From Nemertoderma westbladi (lineage: Eukaryota; Xenacoelomorpha; Nemertodermatida; Nemertodermatidae), in assembly GCA_032718475.1 (NCBI GenBank), contig JAUCBJ010006968.1, positions 1-28,333 on the forward strand: DNA of 28,333 bases, given 5' to 3'. The position numbers and the translations under genes were made by a program. Shown piece by piece: positions 21,242-28,333 of the stretch; position 1 is the first letter of the stretch, and the number at the start of each line of letters is the position of its first letter. Under the pieces are notes generated by a model, which saw only the letters and a list, made by a program, of their open reading frames with translations, ran no database searches and had not been told where the DNA came from.

Positions 21242-21458
21242 TCCCTGTTAACGACTCTCTTATATGTGATCTACTGACTACGAGTTTGCTATATTGAGTT
21301 TGTCGATTGATTAAACCACGGCTTTGTCTTAACTCAAATACCAGAGTTTCCTCGTAGTTGGTGCTGGGTAAGCACGGAGAGAGTTTGAAGAGTATTGTAG
21401 GATTCCCAACTTCCACCAGTTGAAGTTGGCCGCGTTTTATTCTCAATTTTGTTGCCAT
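21216..21458 (-). CDS. Small ORF, 80 residues from ATG 21458, unknown function
   Basis: Not recognised. The first ATG with protein-like sequence after it is at 21458 (MATKLRIKRGQLQLVEVG). The frame is open further upstream to 21515, but the extra residues look random. The protein is mixed, with a basic start and NRQTQYSKLVVSRSHI near the end. It overlaps the next ORF by 26 bases in a different frame. It lies between the ~215-bp repeats and the gag-like frame. A frameshifted single gene or leader peptides are alternatives. Confidence 0.35.
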   Translation of the reverse strand: MATKLRIKRGQLQLVEVGNPTILFKLSPCLPSTNYEETLVFELRQSRGLINRQTQYSKLVVSRSHIRESLTGNGSIDHTH

Positions 21459-21535
21459 TATTCCCGACACCATGGGGGAAAACGCCGATGCTGGAGGCAG
21501 AACTTTACAGACCACGGGGTACAGACCATGGCTAA

Positions 21536-22270
21536 GGGTCGGTCCAGTCGGTAGACTCTGTCGCGTATCCGTACCACCCCTCTCGAACCCCGAAGGGATC
21601 GGTCATCGAGAACCAGTACGGCTTGGCTAGGAGTCTGTCGTGTTGGTGGACCCGTTCGCGTGTCCGTCCCACCCCTCACGAACCCCGAAGGGAACGATCA
21701 TCGAGAACCAGTACGGCTTGGCTAGGGGTCCGTCGGTTCATCGCAGAGACCCAACCACCTAGGCTTTCCGAGTCCTTATTCAGGCTCGTAGTCACTTCGG
21801 CAGCCGAGAAACTGCTCTGAACAGTCGGTAGGCCAGTAGAGTCCAGTCCTCTGTCTTTTGACCCCGTCGCGTGTCCGTCCCACCCCTCACGAACCCCGAA
21901 GGGAACGATCATCGGGAACCAGTACGGCTTGGCTAAGGGTTCTGTCATCAGTTCCCGTCGCAAATCCCTGGCACAAGCAGCAGACTTTCTGATGTCCTTT
22001 TCAGGCTCGTAATAACTGCTGTTGACCAGAGACCGCTAAGGGCAGTCCTCGTCAAACCCTTCCTCTGTAAGTCGGTCGACCCTTTCGCGTGTCCGTCCCA
22101 ACCCTCACGAACCCCGAAGGGAACGATCATCAAGAACCAGTACGGCTTGGCTACAGGGTCTGTCGTCGTTTCCCGTCGCAAATCCCTGACACAAGCAGCA
22201 GACTTTCCGATGTCCTTTTCAGGCTCGTAATAACTGCTGTTGGCCAGGGACCGCTAAGGGCAGTCCTTGT
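21536..22270 (-). repeat. Four direct copies of a ~70-bp core in ~215-bp repeats
   Basis: The core contains CACGAACCCCGAAGGGAACG and AACCAGTACGGCTTGGCTA. It ends at 21629, 21724, 21935 and 22153 (spacing 95, 211 and 218 bp). The last two repeats also share the sequence after the core (CCCGTCGCAAATCCCTG, GTCCTTTTCAGGCTCGTAAT and CCGCTAAGGGCAGTCCT). On the minus strand the cores stay open and would encode AKPYWF.MIVPFGVREGWDG each time. They lie upstream of the gag-like cluster, where a promoter, LTR or leader would be. Confidence 0.85.
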
Positions 22271-22312
22271 CCCTTAGACCTAGCGTGTTACGGTATATGG
22301 CGCTGTATCCAT

Positions 22313-22411
22313 AATATTAGTCATCATGCAGTATGCAATATTAGTCCGTCATGCAGTATGCAATATTAGTCCGTTATACTGTACGTAATATTAGTCCGTT
22401 GTGCAGCATGA
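22313..22411. repeat. 25-bp tandem repeat, about four copies
   Basis: Copies of AATATTAGTCCGTCATGCAG plus TATGC start at 22313, 22337, 22362 and 22387 with a few substitutions. The array begins about 27 bp after TGTTACGG (22286), which could be an LTR-type TG start. Confidence 0.85.
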
Positions 22412-22545
22412 TATTTTAGATAAGGCATAATAACGCAGTGGTATTTAGGTAGGGAAATCAAAACGCCCATATATTTGAAACCATCCATTTTGTATAGTAT
22501 GTAGCCCTACCTACGTAATTTTGTATTAGGTTATATGTAGATAGT

Positions 22546-22573
22546 TCCAGGGTAAGTTTATTCGGACCCTGGA
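22546..22573. repeat. Inverted repeat TCCAGGGT / ACCCTGGA
   Basis: Two 8-bp complementary arms at 22546-22553 and 22566-22573 flank a 12-base spacer, in the presumed upstream promoter region. Confidence 0.6.
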
Positions 22574-22656
22574 TTCAGTGCTTGCTGATATTAGCTTTAG
22601 TAGGGCTAGCATATAGGGACGCTGTCCTGGCCATTCAGCAGCCAGAGACGTGAACC

Positions 22657-22830
22657 ATTACCATATATGGTAATAATTCGAGGAAGGGAAGCAAATAGGG
22701 CTACAATCCGGCCTCCTTATTGGACTAGCTGCTTCCAGGTTGGTCTAGTGCTAGCACGGACTGGAGAGCCAATAGGAGAGCGATTGAGTCACCCTATTGC
22801 ATCATCCCATCCGGATCACCTATAAATTGG
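22657..22830 (+). promoter_or_regulatory. RNA polymerase II-type promoter: CArG, CCAAT boxes, TATA
   Basis: An 18-bp perfect palindrome at 22657-22674 (ATTACCATATATGGTAAT) contains CCATATATGG, a textbook CArG box for serum response factor. An inverted CCAAT (ATTGG) lies near 22719 and a direct CCAAT near 22768. CTATAAATT near 22820 would act as a TATA box with initiation near 22850. Order and spacing fit a real + strand promoter, either an LTR or a host gene. No transcript evidence is available. Confidence 0.55.
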
Positions 22831-22849
22831 CGGTGTGCCGGTAAAGCCT

Positions 22850-25754
22850 CATCTTCTACTCATCACATGACACCTAGCCCTAGCACCTGTCTTGCTGTTT
22901 TTTCTTGATATTTTCTGCAATTTGCTAATTTGATTAATTTTCGTGAAATGATTTGCTAGTGCGATTACTTGCTTGTGTTTCTCAATAATTCCTTTGATTG
23001 CTGCTAATTACAATTGAACTATGATTTCTACCTTTGATTAATGGTTCTATGTGATTCTTTCTGCGCAATAATCCTAAGGGATTCTGAGACTGTCAGACTT
23101 TGTGATTTGCATGCGCCGCTACGGTAGCTATTAGCGTCATGGAGAGCTAAGGTGCCAGTGGGCGGTGGGCGCATCGGGGGGTTGAGCGACTAGGAGAGAG
23201 CGGAGGATTCAAAGCGAGCAACGCTGGCCAGGGTCACCGTTGCGGGCGGGTAACTTGCACTGCGGCACGCAGACCGATCGCCGGTACAGCAAATTAGGGG
23301 GCTGATGATCCAGATTTTGTCTCTATTTGGTATTAGGGGGGCAGGAATTGGGTTAGTTAGGAGTCCTAGATGTACCTGGGAGAGGCCTGCGCGTATTAAA
23401 ACGTTGAGTGTGGAGTACGAGTAGTGAATTGCACAATTGTAAACTGTGATTTCTAACGCTGATTGGTGTGTTATTGAAGTGTGCCTAAGATTACGAATGC
23501 TTAGATAGGCGCTCTTTTCCTTTGATTGATTTCTATTTCTTAGTTACGATAATTAGTTATTGATTAGGTCAAAGTAATACGGCAAATTAGGCTATTACTA
23601 TCGAAACCTGTTGCGTGATAAATTAGAATTACGTATTCTGGAACTCTTAGTAATTAGTACGCTGTTAAATATTTGTGACTGTAATTAATTAGTAAAAAAT
23701 TAAGAATTAGTACGCAGCATAGCGGAGAGTAGCTAAGGTAATAATTAGTGTACTGTAAACTATTCACGCTGAGCGGTTATTTGCATTAGCGGGCAATCAG
23801 CTAGAACGCACTATTCGGTACGCACGATACGCTAGTAATTTTGCTGGCCTAAAGCCAGTCGCGGGCAGTTTTAGACCCGGGGTGGTATTATCCACGTAGA
23901 AACAGATACTGTACCGTTTTGATATTTTAAATATTCTCGCATTCACACATTACGTTAGGGAACCTCCAGTATTCGCGATTAGAAAGACGTAGATAATAGC
24001 GTGCTTTAATAAGTGATAGAATTAGGCGTAAGAATACTCTGAGTGCAAGGCCTCTCGCACTCGTCTTAAGTAAGCTTAGGGAGCCGACTCGGGTTTATTG
24101 TTTTGGTTATTCCCGCGTGGCTCATAGATTCGAACAGTTAGCTCTCTATCGAGCAATCGGTAGAGAAAGGAACAAGCGATTTTGCAGGAGTTGTGTAAAA
24201 TTAGTAAAATATATTAGTGGACGGCAGATTAGCGCCATCTAACGGTAAGTAGCGGTTTTGTATTTAGCAACCCTTACAATTTAGTAATAGCACGCTCCTG
24301 ATCCCCTTTACTTAACAGTAGAGCAGTCTTTGTGTCTTATTGGTTAGGCGGGAACTTATTAGGTTGGCAGAGAAGTATACCAGTATTTGTCTGTTCAACA
24401 GTTCTGCTGTTAGTATAGAGGTCGCGGTTGTTTATCAGTAATACGCGTTTTATTGGCTGTTGCTTGCAGCGGTCAATAGAGTATTCTTAGGCTGTTAGTT
24501 TAGACTACTGTTAGTTTAGATTACTGATACTTCGTATCAGTAATACGCGCTGTTTGCTGTAGGCTGTAGCGTACAGTAAATAGAGTATTCTTAGGCTGTT
24601 AGCTTAGATTATCGTTACTTTAGATTACTGATACTTCGTATCAGTAATACGCGTATATTGCTTTGCTGTACTGCGTATAGTAAGGCAGATAGTGTATTCT
24701 TAGGCTGATTAGAGTATCATAGTATTAGGCAATAAATTGGAGCACGTGATCGTCTGCTGTAGGCTATAGGCTAGCGTACAGTAAGACATTGAGTTTATTC
24801 TATTAGGTTGTTAGTTTAGATTACTGTATTCACTGGCTGCGTACGATAGTACAGTAGTACATTAGGCTGATTGCTGTTACTGCGTACGGTAGAAGGGACA
24901 TTTGTTTTGCCGTACCATACACAGTATCATTAGGCTGTTAGGTTGGTGTACTGTTTTACTTACTGTACTGCATACAGTGGATGTACGGTAGTGCGTTTTG
25001 CTAATTGCGAATACAGCAGTTCCTTAGGCTTTAGGGCGAATTGTAATTAGTAAGTTTTTTGAAAATTATTAGCTAGGTTTGCGAGAATTCAGTTTTCGGT
25101 CAAAATTATTTTGTAAAATTCTAGAGTTTTGTACCGGTATGTTAGGTAACCGCTTAGTTATTTTATACCATCTGGAGATACATGGCAAGACGGAACTTCT
25201 GAGTTTGGGGTTCGTGTGGGTCTGCGGGTTCGGTTTGCAATCAGCGAAGGGCCTGAATCTTTGGACGCGGACGTGGAATCTCACAGCAAACAAGGTTAGT
25301 TGTTCTGTTGGCACCAGTGTGTTTGTGGAAGCAGTAAAAAATTATCGGTTGTTTAACTGCGAAGCTGAACTCAATTTATTAGTTAGGATATTTAGGTTTA
25401 GCCGGCCATGGTTTTGAATCGCTCAAGTTAGAGAGAGAGTTAGAGAGAGTCGCAACCCGAAGATGTAGCCACGCGCTAGTGGATACATATAATATTTGAA
25501 ATTAAAATTACGTTGATTAGAGCTATATATATATAAAATTAGAAATATTCGGGCGGCAAGTATATTTTGAATATTTTGTATTAGATTCAGAGTTATTTTG
25601 TGCTATACCGGTATTTAATATTATATAATAGCTATATAATAATATTTTTGTTTAAATATTGTGCTAGTATTTGCTATAACTATACCCCATTAAATTCACA
25701 ATATTGCATTGCGAATTTATTTTGACATTTGGACCAACTGATTATTTGACAAAT
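22850..25754 (+). other. Long stretch without a gene (leader or intron-like)
   Basis: About 2.9 kb with no convincing ORF; the frames around 25069-25417 on both strands look random. It holds a G-rich patch at 23130-23360 and hairpin repeats near 24.5 kb. A donor-like AAG|GTTAGT lies at about 25293. It may be a 5' leader, introns of a gene driven by the 22.8-kb promoter, or retroelement sequence. Confidence 0.4.
24520..24648 (+). repeat. Degenerate ~104-bp repeats, each with an 11-bp stem hairpin
   Basis: ATTACTGATAC, TTC, GTATCAGTAAT (11-bp perfect stem, 3-base loop) occurs at 24520-24544 and again at 24624-24648. Both are preceded by GTATTCTTAGGCTGTTAG and followed by ACGCG. Looser copies of the same block (TTAGGCTGTTAG, CAGTAATACGCG) extend from about 24430 to 24960. 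Confidence 0.8.
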
Positions 25755-25829
25755 AATTTGACCGTATTTTCGGTTAAATTATAATTATATCTCGAACTTT
25801 GCGAGATATGTTTGCCGGAAGGCAAACAT
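25755..25829 (+). promoter_or_regulatory. Three consecutive hairpins just before the acidic ORF
   Basis: Hairpin 1: AATTTGACCG / CGGTTAAATT, 10 bp with one G-U pair and a 6-base loop (25755-25780). Hairpin 2: ATATCTCG / CGAGATAT, 7-base loop (25787-25809). Hairpin 3: ATGTTTGCC / GGCAAACAT with loop GGAA, a GNRA-type tetraloop (25808-25829). Hairpins 2 and 3 share two bases. The last stem ends 10 bases before the ATG at 25840. The series suggests a structured RNA leader; function is inference. Confidence 0.6.
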
Positions 25830-25839
25830 TATTTAGACT

Positions 25840-26049
25840 ATGAGTGTCTCAGACAAAGAGGCACTAGAGGACAGCTACGAGACGGCGGCTGGACCGCCGA
25901 CTGACGATAGCACTAACATTACTGTTGATGACAATGCCGACTATGACGACGCAGCGAGCGACGCTGACGTAAGTGAACAGGAGGACGAGACAGTGACTAG
26001 TGAGGAAGAACAACAACCTCAGGTACCTAAAGAGGTGAGGTCTCTATAG
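25840..26049 (+). CDS. Acidic 69-residue ORF, possibly a Gag N-terminal exon
   Basis: Starts MSVSDKEALEDSYETA and is extremely rich in Asp, Glu, Ser and Thr (for example NADYDDAASDADVSEQEDE), ending QQPQVPKEVRSL. It is probably disordered. Function not recognised. The broken gag-like frame on the other strand also opens with an acidic stretch before its helical core, so this may be the N-terminal part of a similar protein. Two donor-like sites, CAG|GTACCT at 26022 and GAG|GTGAGG at 26035, lie at its end and could splice it onward. Structured RNA lies just upstream and a poly(A) signal at 26585. It could equally be a complete small gene. Confidence 0.45.
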   Translation: MSVSDKEALEDSYETAAGPPTDDSTNITVDDNADYDDAASDADVSEQEDETVTSEEEQQPQVPKEVRSL

Positions 26050-26584
26050 GGGTGCCTGAAACAGGCGGCGGCGGACTCGCGAGGGTCTGGGGGCACGTTA
26101 AATTGTTGTTATAGTGCAAGGGAGTCACTGAAGGCCCTCGTGTCTAACGAACCATGAATCGACATGGTGCCGTGGTATCGCCTAGTCGGCCTGTTGCCGT
26201 ACTGCCAGTCCTGTACACAGTAGGGGTGGTGGCATGGCGTGATTTGTGGTTCATGTGGTGTGAACTATGATTTGTATGTGGGCGAGCAGTGGCAGTTAGC
26301 TTTGGGGCTTGGATGTGTGCCATTGACCGTCAGCTGTTCCGTTTTTTTGATACTATATGTTATTGTCTCCATGTTCAGCTGATTGGTCTTTGGGGTGTGT
26401 TTAGGTCTGAGATGAGCTTTCTGTTGCTGTGGGTATGTGAGTACACGTGATTGTATGTATGGCCACTGTGAGTGAGTGTGGGAAACCTTGCCGGTTGAGC
26501 CAGACGCCGCTGGTATTAGTAGGACCATACTTTACTGCGCCCCAGCATACTTTGTGCACACAAGTTATTTTGCCCTGACGGTAA

Positions 26585-26590
26585 AATAAA
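26585..26590 (+). terminator. AATAAA poly(A) signal with GT-rich downstream element
   Basis: AATAAA is followed by T-rich sequence and TGTGTGTGC at about 26677. This could end a transcript of the acidic ORF or mark the R region of an LTR. The motif is short, so confidence is limited. Confidence 0.4.
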
Positions 26591-26781
26591 GTACTCTCGA
26601 CTCTTTATTAGTCGATACAATTTTGTCCCCCCCGATTTTGTCTTTCTCGATTTAGTCTTTCCCGATTATGTCTTCTGTGTGTGCATGGTATGTGTCAGAT
26701 TTTGTGTTTACCGTAGTGTACTTGATATTGTGAACATCCATTGAGTACACGTGTATAGGACTGGTAAGTGGTTACTTGTTC

Positions 26782-26797
26782 CTAGCTTTCGAGCTAG
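26782..26797 (+). other. Short hairpin with TTCG tetraloop
   Basis: CTAGCT-TTCG-AGCTAG, a perfect 6-bp stem with a UUCG loop in RNA. It lies about 95 bp before the first ATG of the downstream ORF. Confidence 0.45.
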
Positions 26798-26890
26798 TCA
26801 GTATTGTTTGCGGAACTTACTTCCCATCAATACTGCCGGCGAGGCGGGTGAAAACGTGTCAATATTCCATGTTGGGTAGCGCAAGCCCAC

Positions 26891-28333
26891 ATGGGACGAG
26901 ACCGTCGGTTAGGCCCAAGGGCGACCTTGGTGCTTGATCGCTATCGACTGGTCCACCCGCCGGTTGACTCTTTGAGTTGGCTCAATGTACAGTCAGGCCA
27001 CAGTAAGTTGACAGTAGCCGCCCATCTGGCTACACGTTCGACGAGCTGTGCCGGTGTGATCGGGGGACCGAAAACAGAACCCGGGAAGCATCGGGCCACC
27101 CTCCGGCCCGGTTTGATAATAACATCAGTCAGACTGGCCCCAGGGGTGGTGGAAAGGTGTCCGCCTCGTGGGTGCGCCTCGGGGAGGAGCCCAGAAGGAC
27201 ACAAGCGAATAGTATTAGGATCCCCTACCGCTACTGTAAGGAAGGACTGTACGGCAGCCCGGACAGAGGTGAGTGATAGGGAGAGTAGTGTAGCAGAAGC
27301 GAGAGCCCGGAGCCCGGTTTCCAGACCTGTGGGTATGGTAAGTGCCGTGGTCCCGACGGCTGTAAGGAGTACCCGTAGTTCCCGAAATAACCCTTCAAGT
27401 CCACCGAGCGTAAGTCAGGTAAGTGATAGAGAGTTCGACACTGCGATGAAGAAGAAACTTCGCGCGCACGCCGGACATATAACTCGGACGGCGGACAAGG
27501 TAAGGAAGATGTTAGCTGACTCAGCGAACATCGGGAGGGTAGAGTTAGTAGAGGTTAGAAGAGGATATAACTCAGCGTTATTCAAGCAGACGGAGGAGCT
27601 TGCAGTCCTAGCGAAGAAGGCAGTAGAGTCTCAGTCGAGCGACGTAGCAACGAGGATTTACGACAGGGTTTTAGCAGCCTTGTTGGAGCACCGCGAGTTA
27701 TCGGAGCGATTCCGACGAGTTAGGACGGAGAACTGGCTGCTATGGGCATCACAAGCGCAGGCGACTCAAGTGAGTGACGCAGAGCTGAGAGAGTTAGTGG
27801 AGCGAGAAGAGATCCAAGACAAGGAGGAGCGCAGGTATCAAAGGGAAGTTACTAGCTGGCTGATGCAGAATGGAGTGGTGGTACCAGGTCAGGTGCTACC
27901 GACGACGGAGAACATCCAACAGAGGACGTTGACTCCACCCGATGATGCATCTAGAGACAGCGGCGATTCCCAGGTTAGTCACGCGCGAGGTAAGGTAATA
28001 TGTGCTAGATCCCTTGTTTCTCACAACTCGGCAGAGGAGAGAAGACGCCGACTAGACGAACAGCAGGCGGAAGTTTTGCGTGCATCAGAAGCACGGAAGG
28101 AAGCCGAGCGGGAACGGGAGCGAACACGTAAGTTAGACGCAAAGTTGCGAGAGTTGGAAGAGAAAAGTAAGCGCGAGCAAGCGGAACGCGAACGCAAGGA
28201 ACGCGAACTCCAGTTCGAACGCGAACGCAAGGAACGCGAACTCCAGCTCGAACGCGAACAGAAGGAACGCGAACAAAAGGAACGCGAACTCCAGCTCGAA
28301 CGCGAACAGAAGGAACGCGAACAAAAGGAATAC
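26891..28333 (+). CDS. Gag-like coiled-coil protein, 3' end beyond window
   Basis: The frame is open from 26852 to the window edge, 481 codons from ATG 26891. The first ~185 residues are Pro/Ser/Arg-rich and unfamiliar, so translation could instead start at ATG 27446, which has a G at -3. From there the sequence is clearly protein-like: KKKLRAHAGHITRTADKVRK, helical segments, then RTENWLLWASQAQ. This resembles the helical start of BEL/Pao-type Gag; a Ty3-type Gag or host protein remains possible. From about residue 380 a highly charged coiled coil begins. It ends in repeats of ERERKERELQ type (33-bp units at 28184 and 28217, then 48 and 36 bp) reaching the edge. The motif (Q/E)-V-S-(D/H) recurs at 27266, 27416, 27767 and 27974, where the DNA looks like splice donors. 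Confidence 0.55.
   Translation, partial: MGRDRRLGPRATLVLDRYRLVHPPVDSLSWLNVQSGHSKLTVAAHLATRSTSCAGVIGGPKTEPGKHRATLRPGLIITSVRLAPGVVERCPPRGCASGRSPEGHKRIVLGSPTATVRKDCTAARTEVSDRESSVAEARARSPVSRPVGMVSAVVPTAVRSTRSSRNNPSSPPSVSQVSDREFDTAMKKKLRAHAGHITRTADKVRKMLADSANIGRVELVEVRRGYNSALFKQTEELAVLAKKAVESQSSDVATRIYDRVLAALLEHRELSERFRRVRTENWLLWASQAQATQVSDAELRELVEREEIQDKEERRYQREVTSWLMQNGVVVPGQVLPTTENIQQRTLTPPDDASRDSGDSQVSHARGKVICARSLVSHNSAEERRRRLDEQQAEVLRASEARKEAERERERTRKLDAKLRELEEKSKREQAERERKERELQFERERKERELQLEREQKEREQKERELQLEREQKEREQKEY
28184..28333 (+). repeat. 33-bp coding repeat with expanded variants
   Basis: Two 33-bp units (GAACGCGAACGCAAGGAACG plus CGAACTCCAGTTC or ...CTC) are followed by a 48-bp and a 36-bp variant. 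All lengths are multiples of three, so the coiled-coil frame is kept. The repeat continues to the window edge. Confidence 0.9.

Larger units (their letters stand above)
26050..26890 (+). other. Region between acidic ORF and coiled-coil ORF, no gene
   Basis: GT-rich sequence with a poly(A) signal (26585-26590), three or four loose repeats of CGATTTTGTCTTTC (26614-26672) and a UUCG hairpin (26782-26797). It could be a 3' UTR plus spacer, an LTR, or an intron. An in-frame TGA at 26849-26851 closes the following ORF upstream. Confidence 0.4.

Noticed and set aside
25069-25417. Overlapping open frames on both strands (81 and 112 codons)
   Set aside because: The proteins look random, neither has a good ATG context, and they overlap antisense; probably chance.
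26265-26528. 87-codon minus-strand frame
   Set aside because: Low-complexity GT-rich DNA in a likely 3' UTR or LTR region, with no recognisable domain.
22286-26890. A matching pair of LTRs around the + strand element
   Set aside because: No direct repeat of 22286-22900 was found at 26050-26890, and no convincing primer-binding site could be located by eye, so LTR boundaries were not called.
26941-27204. 87-codon minus-strand frame
   Set aside because: Antisense shadow of the + strand open frame in GC-rich DNA.
28021-28324. Minus-strand frames rich in Phe/Ala/Leu/Arg/Ser
   Set aside because: Antisense of the repetitive coiled-coil coding repeats.

Overview
This is nuclear DNA of an animal, most likely an invertebrate; the phylum cannot be fixed from the sequence. 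The one clear host gene has introns and encodes a paxillin-family focal-adhesion adaptor on the + strand. Coding exons at 8038-9441, 12998-13209 and 16618-16900 join in frame to give about 632 residues with LD-type motifs followed by four LIM domains. Almost everything else is repetitive or derived from transposable elements. No bacterial-type operons, rRNA genes, intact tRNA genes or CRISPR arrays were seen.

Layout. 1-765 is non-coding, with a (TAG)n edge, a hairpin and a 30-bp duplication. 766-7969 is an almost perfect 32-bp satellite of about 225 units that ends 68 bp before the paxillin start codon. Intron 1 (9442-12997) holds a 2.1-kb DNA transposon-like element with ~200-bp terminal inverted repeats and a 9-bp target duplication, the arrangement typical of Mutator-like elements, but without a transposase. 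Intron 2 (13210-16617) holds two nested non-LTR retrotransposons. The younger one (B) lies inside the older one (A), flanked by an exact 11-bp target duplication, and both end in a (TAG)n tail.

Downstream of paxillin are a 3 x 50-bp repeat and a 1.8-kb C-rich minisatellite whose complementary strand carries a canonical G-quadruplex motif in most units, followed by a 21-C run. An array of six 41-bp hairpin units (20043-20304) then truncates a minus-strand cluster of three small overlapping ORFs. The last of these resembles an LTR-retrotransposon (BEL/Pao-like) Gag. The cluster is preceded, on its own strand, by four ~215-bp direct repeats.

From about 22286 the + strand resembles the start of another element or gene: 25-bp repeats, a CArG box inside an 18-bp palindrome, two CCAAT-type boxes and a TATA box. 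A long leader without genes but with strong hairpins follows, then an acidic 69-codon ORF, a poly(A) signal, and an open frame that runs off the right edge and encodes a charged coiled-coil, Gag-like protein. How the acidic ORF and the coiled-coil ORF relate (spliced exons, adjacent elements or an insertion) cannot be settled from sequence alone.
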